A program made the translations under genes and the position numbers. Shown here piece after piece: positions 52,700-60,269 of a stretch of DNA of 64,000 nucleotides. The stretch is from Glutamicibacter sp. PS (GTDB taxonomy: Bacteria > Actinomycetota > Actinomycetes > Actinomycetales > Micrococcaceae), in NCBI GenBank assembly GCA_031317595.1, contig JANCMB010000001.1:1110971-1174970 (forward strand), read 5' to 3'. The notes under the pieces are model-generated. The model saw nothing but the letters and a program-made list of their open reading frames with translations, was not told the DNA's origin and searched no databases. The first letter of the stretch is position 1. Each line of letters starts with the position of its first letter.

Positions 52700-53193
52700 G
52701 GCATCTCCTGAGTCTGGTCAAGGAAATATTCCAGCTCACTCAAGAAGGCGTTCTCCCCCGGCGGGACCAAGAGCACCAGTTTTTCCTTCTTACCCTTCTC
52801 GTCGGTGATCTCGGCATAGGGACGCGTGATTCCTACCTTCTCCGACCACGGGGTTTTACTGCTGATTCCCCCAACCACAAGATCCAGCTCGTTTTCCTCG
52901 AGCTTTTTCACCAGGCTTTCTTCGCCGCCGAGCACAAATTCCGGCTGAGCTCCAAGATGCGCGGCGAACTCCTTGCTCAGTTCCACATCGCGACCGCCCA
53001 AGGAACCGCCATCGATCTTCACGAGCTGCTCATGCGGGGTGACGCCCACGCGCAGGGTGTCGTTGCGCACCGAATCCAGCGTTCCTTCCGGATCCATCGG
53101 CAACGACGAGGCACACCCACTGAACGCCAAGGCCAACCCGCCGCAGATGAGGGCCACAACACCACGTTGCCGCCGAACTCTCTTCGACCTCAT
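52696..53193 (-). CDS. Substrate-binding lipoprotein coupled to a CDF transporter
   Basis: The 165-residue lipoprotein (lipobox FSGC after MRSKRVRRQRGVVALICGG) has an amino-acid-binding (SBP_bac_3-type) N-terminal half: RVGVTPHEQLVKIDGGSLGG, RDVELSKEFAAHLGAQPEFV, ENELDLVVGGISSKTPWSEK. About 165 residues is shorter than a full SBP (~250), so the second lobe is incomplete. ATG 53193 follows GGGAGGAAG. It shares a 4-base overlap with the CDF gene. A metal- or ligand-sensing role for the exporter is inference. Confidence 0.8.
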   Translation of the reverse strand: MRSKRVRRQRGVVALICGGLALAFSGCASSLPMDPEGTLDSVRNDTLRVGVTPHEQLVKIDGGSLGGRDVELSKEFAAHLGAQPEFVLGGEESLVKKLEENELDLVVGGISSKTPWSEKVGITRPYAEITDEKGKKEKLVLLVPPGENAFLSELEYFLDQTQEMP

Positions 53194-53362
53194 TGAGCTT
53201 CCTCCCGTTACTCGAAGTACTACCCATCCACTCTGTGTTGCTTTGAACATACTGAGCAGCGTGCCGCGAACCCAGCACTCGCGGGGAACTGTCAGGATGC
53301 ACAGCATCACTGTGGGATGCGACCCCGCAAGGCGGCCGCATCCCACTGAGACTTTGACGTCA

Positions 53363-55468
53363 TTACTCAGCGACCGGGAAGCGCTCCCAGGCACGGTGCG
53401 ATGCCAACAGCTCTTCCATCGAATCCCCTACCGCGGAGAGCTCGACGGTTCCAACCCCGGGCGCGTCATCCACAATGCCCGCGGCGTCCAGCAACCCATC
53501 GCACTGCCCATCGAGGCAGAGGATCGCCTTGCTGTGCCGGTAGACCTCGTTCACCAGCAAGGACACGCGGGGATCCAGCGGGACCGCACCGGCCGAGGGT
53601 GCCCCCGCCTTGGCGTCGAGCGGAACTACGGAGTCTCCTGCCGGTGGCAACGGTCCGATGAGGATGAGCGCGTCAAACTCGATGGATCGGGCGGTAAGGT
53701 AGGTGCGATCGATTTCCTGGCCGGCGGCGGTCTTCCCGCCCTGCGAGGACACCAACAGCGGACTCATGCCGCGATCGGCGAGCGCCTGGGTGATCTGCTC
53801 CAGTCCATCCTCGTTGCCGCGGTTGAATACGATCCCAACCTTCCGGCCATCGACCGGCCAGGTCCCGCCGATCTGCGAAAGGGCCGGGCTGGTCTCTGTG
53901 GCTGAGGGTTCTTCGCCCACCGCCGGTGCCTCCAGCCCCAGTGCGCCTGCCACCGTGGCGGCCAGCTCCCCGTCGATCTGTGCCAGACAGTCGATTTGGC
54001 GCTGACGCACGGTGTTATCGGTGCACTTGCCGAGTTCGAACGAGTACGCCTGTTGAATGTGGGCGCGTTCATGGGCGGTCATGCTTTGATAAAACAATCG
54101 CGCCTGGCTGTAGTGGTCGGAGAAGCTCGCTGGTTCCTTACGCAGCTTCTGCGCGGCCGGTAACTCTTGCGGGAAGTCCAGCGGGGCGTGCTCGCCGGAG
54201 GTGACCTGCGCCAGGTATGGGCACCCGCCATCCATGGAGTTGGGTTTGTAGGGTGCGATCCCCTGCGGCACATTGTGTTGGTGGTAACCGTCGCGGAACA
54301 TGTCGTTGACCGGCGAATGGGGCCGGTTGATCGGAATCTGCGCAAAGTTTGGCCCGCCAAGACGAGTGATCTGCGTATCCAAGTACGAGAAGAGCCGGGC
54401 CTGCAATAGCGGGTCGTCGGTCACGTCGATGCCCGGGACAAGGTGACCCGGGTGGAAGGCAACTTGTTCGGTCTGGGCAAAGTAGTTCTCGGGGTTCCGG
54501 TTCAGCTGCATCTTTCCCAGTGCCTGTACCGGGGCGAGTTCTTCGGGGACGAACTTCGTCGGGTCGAGCAGGTCGATCCCCTCGAAGACGGCGGTCCCAT
54601 CGTCCGGGAAGATCTGCACCCCCAATTCCCACTCTGGATACTGCCCCGCATCGATGGCCTCTGCGAGGTCACGCCGGTGGAAGTCGGGGTCGGCACCCGC
54701 GGCGAGCTGGGCTTCTTCCCAGGTGAGCGAGTGCACGCCAAGGCGAGGCTTCCAATGGAATTTCACCAGTGAGGACCGGCCTTCGGCGTTGATCACCCTG
54801 AAGGTGTGAACACCGAATCCCTCCATCATCCGGTAGGAGCGCGGGATGCCGCGATCGCTCATATTCCACATGGTGTGCGCCTGCGCCGGTGTGTGCAGGG
54901 AGACGAAATCCCAGAAGGTGTCGTGGGCGGACTGCGCCTGAGGGATCTCCAGATCCGGGTGCGGTTTGACCGCGTGCACCACGTCGGGGAATTTGATGCC
55001 GTCCTGAATGAAGAAGACCGGGATGTTGTTGCCCACCAGGTCGAAGACGCCCTCTTCGGTGTAGAACTTGGTGGCAAAGCCACGGGTGTCACGGGCCGTA
55101 TCCATGGACCCTCGTGATCCAACCACCGTGGAGAAGCGAACGAAAACGGGTGTGGCCCGCCCGGGCTTCAGAAAGTCGGCTTGGCACAATTCTTCGGCGT
55201 TGCCGTAACTGGTGAAGACACCATGGGCGCCGGCTCCGCGCGCATGCACCACTCGCTCGGGAATACGCTCATGATCAAAGTGCATGATCTTCTCGCGCAG
55301 GTGGTGATCCTGCAGCAAGGTGGGGCCGCGCTCGCCGGCCTTCAGAGAATGATCGGTGTCGTAGACCGGTGCGCCTTGGGCCGTCGTTAAGCTCTCGCTG
55401 TCCTGGCCCGGACCGGAAATTTTAGGGGTTGGGGTCGGCGAAGATTGCTGGGCTGGTTCGTTAGTCAA
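53363..55468 (-). CDS. katE: Large-subunit catalase (HPII type)
   Basis: The 701-residue protein is a clade-II catalase with a C-terminal glutamine-amidotransferase-like domain (~545-701). The heme-pocket His lies in ERVVHARGAGAHGVF, the Asn in VGNNIPVFFIQDG and the proximal Tyr in ARLFSYLDTQITRLGG. Start is TTG 55468 with AGGAG 6 bases upstream. It removes hydrogen peroxide in stationary phase or stress. Between catalase and the SBP lipoprotein lies a 169-base gap. Confidence 0.96.
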   Translation of the reverse strand: MTNEPAQQSSPTPTPKISGPGQDSESLTTAQGAPVYDTDHSLKAGERGPTLLQDHHLREKIMHFDHERIPERVVHARGAGAHGVFTSYGNAEELCQADFLKPGRATPVFVRFSTVVGSRGSMDTARDTRGFATKFYTEEGVFDLVGNNIPVFFIQDGIKFPDVVHAVKPHPDLEIPQAQSAHDTFWDFVSLHTPAQAHTMWNMSDRGIPRSYRMMEGFGVHTFRVINAEGRSSLVKFHWKPRLGVHSLTWEEAQLAAGADPDFHRRDLAEAIDAGQYPEWELGVQIFPDDGTAVFEGIDLLDPTKFVPEELAPVQALGKMQLNRNPENYFAQTEQVAFHPGHLVPGIDVTDDPLLQARLFSYLDTQITRLGGPNFAQIPINRPHSPVNDMFRDGYHQHNVPQGIAPYKPNSMDGGCPYLAQVTSGEHAPLDFPQELPAAQKLRKEPASFSDHYSQARLFYQSMTAHERAHIQQAYSFELGKCTDNTVRQRQIDCLAQIDGELAATVAGALGLEAPAVGEEPSATETSPALSQIGGTWPVDGRKVGIVFNRGNEDGLEQITQALADRGMSPLLVSSQGGKTAAGQEIDRTYLTARSIEFDALILIGPLPPAGDSVVPLDAKAGAPSAGAVPLDPRVSLLVNEVYRHSKAILCLDGQCDGLLDAAGIVDDAPGVGTVELSAVGDSMEELLASHRAWERFPVAE

Positions 55469-55722
55469 TGCACACTCCTAGCTCTGATCCAAAACGTGCT
55501 GGATGTTTGCCACGCTAGGTAATGAAAGCACCGGAAGCCAGCGCGCCCAATAATTCTCACGGTTCTCACATAAAAACACCACAGCCGCTCTAGGTGAGCA
55601 CTATTGATCCAGCTACCGGAGCTTCAACGCGTAGCTCGCCTCGGCGGGTGCATAGTAGGTCGCGACACTCGCACTGGGCCTCGCGCCCTAGGTAGAGAAC
55701 GAGTCCGGGCGATACTGGATGG

Positions 55723-56394
55723 ATGGATCGAACCTTATTCGAAGCCGACGCATTAGAGGTTGCACCGAAGCTACTGGGCGGGGTGCTGCGCGTGAACAGC
55801 GTCGAGGGCGTGGTGGGGATACGGCTTACGGAGGTCGAGGCCTATCACGGAGTGGGCACGCCCGGGCCCTACGATGCCGGGTCGCATTCGCGGAACCGGC
55901 GTACCGAACGCAATGCCGCAATGTTCGGAGAACCGGGGTGCGCCTACGTGTATTTGTCCTATGGGATCCATTACGCCCTGAATCTTGTCTGCTCCCCGCC
56001 GGGCATCGCCTCTGCGGTCCTGCTGCGCGCTGGAGAAGTCATTGAGGGTGTGGCGTTAGCCCGGGCGCGACGCACCAGCGGGATTAGCGACCACCAGCTG
56101 GCCCGCGGGCCTGGCAATCTCGGCCAGGCCCTAGGGGTCACGCGCGCGGAGCACAACGGGCGAGATCTGGGCGAAGATCCCTTTGAGTGGGAACCGCCAG
56201 CTAGCGCTCCCACACATTTCGCCCGCGGGCCGCGCGTGGGTGTCGCGTTGGAAGCCGGTGGGCCACAGTTCCCGTGGCGGTTCTGGATTCCTGGCGAGCC
56301 CAGTGTCTCTTCTTTTCGTCGTGGCCGCAACGCTCCGGCCTGGAAATTCCAGCCGGAGCGTGATGTGCTGCCGTGGTCATTCCTGCAGCCCTAG
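55723..56394 (+). CDS. 3-methyladenine DNA glycosylase (AAG/MPG family)
   Basis: A 223-residue enzyme that removes alkylated purines. The fold motifs are LTEVEAYHGVGTPGPYDAGS (catalytic Glu), YGIHYALNLVCSPPGIASAV and ARGPGNLGQALGVT. C-terminal FRRGRNAPAWKF is normal. No Shine-Dalgarno is visible before ATG 55723. Its stop TAG overlaps the stop of the converging gene by 4 bases (CTAG). Confidence 0.93.
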   Translation: MDRTLFEADALEVAPKLLGGVLRVNSVEGVVGIRLTEVEAYHGVGTPGPYDAGSHSRNRRTERNAAMFGEPGCAYVYLSYGIHYALNLVCSPPGIASAVLLRAGEVIEGVALARARRTSGISDHQLARGPGNLGQALGVTRAEHNGRDLGEDPFEWEPPASAPTHFARGPRVGVALEAGGPQFPWRFWIPGEPSVSSFRRGRNAPAWKFQPERDVLPWSFLQP

Positions 56395-57032
56395 AAGCTC
56401 CATGTCCAACCGCCGGTCTGATCCGGGTCATAGATCACCTGACCGGTGGCGTACGGCGAGTCAAGCATCAGTTGTCCGCGCACCTCTTTGCCGGCTCCAA
56501 CGGCAATGTCCAGCGGATTCTCCAGAGCACAGGAATAACTGGCGACGGTGTCGAGCTGGTTATTCAAGGCCGCACCGGGACCCGCAGAAGTCGCGAAGAC
56601 CGAGGCGTCCAGTGGCATCAGGGCGATCTCTTCTTTCACCGCCTTGGCGGCCGAGGCGTCGAGCCGGGCGCTGACCTCAAGCAGAAGGAAGATTCCGTTC
56701 TCCGGCGTAATGGTCGTACCATAGCCGCGCAGTTCGCAACTATCGAGCGCCTTAACGCTATGGACGGTGATCTCGAAGGAAGGCTCCGTTTGCCCGTCAA
56801 CGGTGAGTTTGCCCGGCTCCCCCAGGTCCTTGAGCACATTGGCCTTTGTGTCGGTGTGCACCTGTGCGCCGGTTTGCGGATCCTTGGCCGCCACGTCGGC
56901 GGTGCTGCGCAAGGCCTGATCCCCCGGTGATCCGGCTACCGCGCGATCGGCCTGATCCCCTAGGAGCACTCCGCTGGAGCTGACCGCGAATAAGGCTGCG
57001 GCAGCGAGGGTAATTTTATGGATCGTTTTCAT
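56391..57032 (-). CDS. Secreted protein of unknown function
   Basis: The 213-residue protein has a signal peptide (MKTIHKITLAAAALFAVSSS) and a beta-rich secreted domain with TEPSFEITVHSVKALDSCEL, ENGIFLLLEVSARLDASAAK and ALNNQLDTVASYSCALENPL, two cysteines ~90 residues apart probably forming a disulfide. It resembles DUF4352-type Ig-like extracellular proteins but the match is weak. It follows the SH3-GGCT gene by 37 bases, so the two form an operon and may act together outside the cell. Confidence 0.7.
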   Translation of the reverse strand: MKTIHKITLAAAALFAVSSSGVLLGDQADRAVAGSPGDQALRSTADVAAKDPQTGAQVHTDTKANVLKDLGEPGKLTVDGQTEPSFEITVHSVKALDSCELRGYGTTITPENGIFLLLEVSARLDASAAKAVKEEIALMPLDASVFATSAGPGAALNNQLDTVASYSCALENPLDIAVGAGKEVRGQLMLDSPYATGQVIYDPDQTGGWTWSF

Positions 57033-57069
57033 CAGAATCGTCAATCCCTTCAGGTCTCGTAGCCGTTGG

Positions 57070-58614
57070 CTACGAGCGTTTGAGGAAGTCACCGGAGTCG
57101 ATATAGCGGCCGGACTCCTTGACCACCCGCTCCGAAAAGTCGGTGGTCTTATAGGTCCAAGATTGTGAACCATCGGTCATCGTCACCCGCTGGCGGGTAT
57201 ACATGGGACGACCATCGTATTTGAGCTGGCTTTCATAGACGTCGAGTTTCTCCAGCATGCCCGGTCCTCGTGACGGTGAATACTGGAACTGCTCGGCCAC
57301 CACGCTCTTGGGTCCATCGGTCAAGAAGGTCCAATTCGGGTTCCACAGTTGATATAGCGAGGTATTGGCTATACGTTGATCCATGACTTTTTGTTGCCAA
57401 CCGTCCATGACGTTGTACGCCGACTGTCCGGTGCGCAAGGTTCCATACACGGCCACCGAATAAGGGGCTGCGCGTACCAAATCGTTGGCTGCGATCACGT
57501 AACCGGTGTACTTGCCGTAGTTCACCCGTACCCAGCCACCAGGCGCCGTACCGGTGACCGTAACCTTCATGCCGGGGTTCATCCAGAGGATCGCGGAGTC
57601 ATAGGGGTAGGCTTTCGGAGTTTTTCGCAACGGCACACGATGTTCGGTGAAACGGCCATAGGGGTCGACCGAGGTGGTCGGTGGCACACAGTCCGGTTGC
57701 GGACGGTTGGTGACGTCGGTCCACACCCAGCGCCCGTTGTGCCAGACCTCGTCTCGGCGGTTGACCGAACTCCACCGTGAGTAGCGCACCCTGGTACCGC
57801 AGGCGATGCTACCCACCCGTTGCGCGGTGTTCTTATCCGCCCGGTCGTAGGTGGCTCCGTTACGTTGGGCGTAGCGGTATTCGGCACGCGGTGCGCTGCG
57901 ATCGGTGTTCGAGGCCCACACCCAGCGCCCGTTATGCCAGACCTCATCACGCCGGTGCGTCGCATTCCAGGTCGCAAATTTCACCTTGGTGCCCACGTGG
58001 AGCGTGCCGACGGCCTTATCGCTGCCGGGATCGGCTCGGTCATAGACGGTGGCCGTGTATTGGGCGTAGCGGTACTCGTTCGTCGGTGGATAGCGGTTGG
58101 TGGCCGAGGTCCAGACCCAGCGTCCGTTGAGTTTAATGTTGTCGCGCTTATTCACCGCGTCCCAGGCCCGGTATTCGACCTTGGTGTATTTGCGGATCGT
58201 TCCCACTCGCTGGCTGGTGGCTCTGTCGGCGCGATCGTAGGTGGCGCCGGTGTATTGCGCGTAGCGGTATTGGCTGGTGCTCGCCGTGCCGTACCTGATG
58301 TAGTTGGTGTGGACCCAGCCATTTCTTGAGCCCCAGATGGCCTTGGCCCAGTCGCCGCTCACGCTACCGGTGAGCCAGATTTTACTGCCGTTGGCGATGA
58401 CGCCGAGCGAGGTCGAGCTGCTCGTGGGTTGCGAACGCAGATGCAGGTTTGCGGTGGTCGTGGCCGATCCGACGAATGCTGCGTTGGCCTCTGATTCCTC
58501 GATGACAGTCGACGGTGTGGCCACGGTACCAGCTCCAGCCGGAGATACCACCATGCTCAGCGATGCCACGATGGCTAGCAACATCAGTATGAATTTCGGG
58601 TGACGGTACGTCAT
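57070..58614 (-). CDS. Secreted SH3-repeat protein with gamma-glutamylcyclotransferase-like domain
   Basis: The 514-residue exported protein (signal MTYRHPKFILMLLAIVASLS ... SPAGA) has an N-terminal SH3-like domain (TANLHLRSQPTSSSTSLGVI), three homologous ~60-residue modules each starting YRYAQ and ending GRWVW, a further SH3-like domain (RVPLRKTPKAYPYDSAILWM) and a C-terminal GGCT/AIG2 fold (SVAVYGTLRTGQSAYNVMDG, MLEKLDVYESQLKYDG). SH3 modules bind peptidoglycan; GGCT-like enzymes release 5-oxoproline from gamma-glutamyl compounds. A role on peptidoglycan stem peptides, which have a gamma-linked glutamate, is attractive but inferred. ATG 58614 follows AGAGGGA. Confidence 0.75.
   Translation of the reverse strand: MTYRHPKFILMLLAIVASLSMVVSPAGAGTVATPSTVIEESEANAAFVGSATTTANLHLRSQPTSSSTSLGVIANGSKIWLTGSVSGDWAKAIWGSRNGWVHTNYIRYGTASTSQYRYAQYTGATYDRADRATSQRVGTIRKYTKVEYRAWDAVNKRDNIKLNGRWVWTSATNRYPPTNEYRYAQYTATVYDRADPGSDKAVGTLHVGTKVKFATWNATHRRDEVWHNGRWVWASNTDRSAPRAEYRYAQRNGATYDRADKNTAQRVGSIACGTRVRYSRWSSVNRRDEVWHNGRWVWTDVTNRPQPDCVPPTTSVDPYGRFTEHRVPLRKTPKAYPYDSAILWMNPGMKVTVTGTAPGGWVRVNYGKYTGYVIAANDLVRAAPYSVAVYGTLRTGQSAYNVMDGWQQKVMDQRIANTSLYQLWNPNWTFLTDGPKSVVAEQFQYSPSRGPGMLEKLDVYESQLKYDGRPMYTRQRVTMTDGSQSWTYKTTDFSERVVKESGRYIDSGDFLKRS
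57700..58280. repeat. Three degenerate in-gene repeats
   Basis: Three imperfect ~190-base units encode the YRYAQ ... GRWVW modules of the SH3-GGCT protein. The protein-level repeats are clear; the DNA copies have diverged, so recombination between them is less likely than in the protease stalk. Confidence 0.7.
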
Positions 58615-58789
58615 GGTCCCTCTTTCGGGCGCGACACGTCTTCCTTGGCAGACGCCGATGATATTCACGCGCCGGTTGTGAGTGATGAAACCCCACCATG
58701 ACACGAGACCGCCATTAATTCAAGACCTTGGAATTGTTGAGGCCAAGACGCAACCAAGAAGTTACCTTTCATTCTCGCGACACAAAACA

Positions 58790-58832
58790 GCGGCCGAGCC
58801 AACAAGGATTTGCTCCTTGTCGGCTCGGCCGC
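58790..58832 (-). terminator. Terminator of amt
   Basis: A 19-bp stem (58790-58808 with 58814-58832, one mismatch) and 5-base loop lie 37 bases beyond the amt stop. Confidence 0.8.
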
Positions 58833-58869
58833 TTCTGATGCGATACGCGAGCTGCCTGTCAGCTGGTGG

Positions 58870-60087
58870 TTAGCGCTGCAGCTGGTAGCCTTCTTCGTCG
58901 TGTTCGTGGCTGTCGATACCAGCCTGTTCCTGTTCAGCGCTGATACGCCATGGGACGATCTTGTTGATGACGGTGGCGATCACCCAGGTGGCTACCGCCG
59001 AGAAGATAATGACCACTGCACACATCACAAGCTGCGAGACCAGCAGTTGGAACCCGCCACCATAGAAGAGTCCGCCGGCACTTTCCTCGCTCGGCAGTGC
59101 AATGAAGCCCAGGGCCACGGTGCCGATCAAACCGGCAACCACGTGCACTCCGACAACGTCCAGCGAGTCATCGTAGCCCAGCTTCCACTTCAGATTCACG
59201 GCCCAACTCGAGGCGGCACCGGCAACGAAGCCCAACACCAGGGCCATACCCGGAGAAACGTTGGCACATGCCGGGGTGATGGCCACCAGACCGGCGACCA
59301 GGCCGGAGGCGACACCGGTCGAGGTGGGGCGCGAGCCACGAACTCGTTCGATAACAACCCAACCAAGAACTGCGGTGGCCGGAGCGGCCAAGGTGTTGAC
59401 CCAGATCAGGCCGGCTTCCTCGACGGTGGTGGCAGCACCAGCATTGAATCCAAACCATCCGAACCAGAGCAGCGCGGCACCGAGCATCACCAACGGGGTG
59501 TTGTGTGGCTGCGGACGATCATGGAAGTTGTGGCGCTGGCCGAGCTTCAGGGCTAGAACCAGAGCGGCGATACCGGCATTGGTGTGAACCACGGCACCAC
59601 CGGCGTAGTCGATGGCTTCACCGAAGATGCTTCCAATGGCACCGTCTGCACTGAGCAGCCCGCCACCCCAGACCCAGAAGGCCACCGGTGCGTAAACCAG
59701 CGAAACCCATACCGGCACGAAGATCAACCATGCGCTGAAGCGCGTACGGTCGGCGATGGCGCCGGAGATAATAGCCACCGCGATCATGGCGAAGGTTCCA
59801 GCGAATCCGGCGGCCAGCAGGTCAGCCGGGTCGGTGTTCTCCAGTGCAAATTCGCTGAGGGGGTTGCCGATGAATCCGGCAATGGCCGGTTGTCCGGCCA
59901 CCAACGAGTAGCCCCAGAGAACCCAGACCACTGCGCTTAGTGCGGCGGCCGAGAAGCTCATCAGCATCATGTTGATGACGCCAGTCGAACGAGTCATGCC
60001 ACCGTAGAACAGTCCGAGTGCCGGTGTCATCAGAAGCACGAGCGCCGCAGCCAGCAGCGTCCATAAATCAGCGGTTGAAAGGTCCAT
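58870..60087 (-). CDS. amt: Ammonium transporter
   Basis: The 405-residue protein has 11 hydrophobic helices and AmtB signatures: LMTPALGLFYGGMTRSTGVI, WVLWGYSLVAG, FAVHTNAGIAAL-type pore His region (GGAVVHTNAGIAALVLALKL), FGWFGFNAG and DDSLDVVGVHVVAGLIGTVA with the second pore His. ATG has AGAGGGGA. In corynebacteria amtB is followed by glnK and glnD; here amt is followed by a terminator and then other genes. The C-terminal tail is short and acidic (SHEHDEEGYQLQR). Confidence 0.95.
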   Translation of the reverse strand: MDLSTADLWTLLAAALVLLMTPALGLFYGGMTRSTGVINMMLMSFSAAALSAVVWVLWGYSLVAGQPAIAGFIGNPLSEFALENTDPADLLAAGFAGTFAMIAVAIISGAIADRTRFSAWLIFVPVWVSLVYAPVAFWVWGGGLLSADGAIGSIFGEAIDYAGGAVVHTNAGIAALVLALKLGQRHNFHDRPQPHNTPLVMLGAALLWFGWFGFNAGAATTVEEAGLIWVNTLAAPATAVLGWVVIERVRGSRPTSTGVASGLVAGLVAITPACANVSPGMALVLGFVAGAASSWAVNLKWKLGYDDSLDVVGVHVVAGLIGTVALGFIALPSEESAGGLFYGGGFQLLVSQLVMCAVVIIFSAVATWVIATVINKIVPWRISAEQEQAGIDSHEHDEEGYQLQR

Positions 60088-60269
60088 GGCAGGTTATCCC
60101 CTCTTGGGATCACAGTGATGAAAAGTTGTCTCACAGTTCACGTCTTCGTTGCCGTAAACCGTGATTCCATCATTGCGGGCCGATGTTTCACCTTAACTGC
60201 GCAAGTGTTTCGTTCTGGTGACTTCTCACCACCTGGTGTTACACCCTTGTTTCGCCTTGCTCACGGCCG

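Noticed and set aside
60088-60269. GlnR-like half-sites upstream of amt (minus strand, TTTAC-n6-GAAGA followed by GTGAAC)
   Set aside because: Agreement with the actinobacterial GlnR box is poor and the spacing is not convincing. Position is right for nitrogen control, but I could not support a site.
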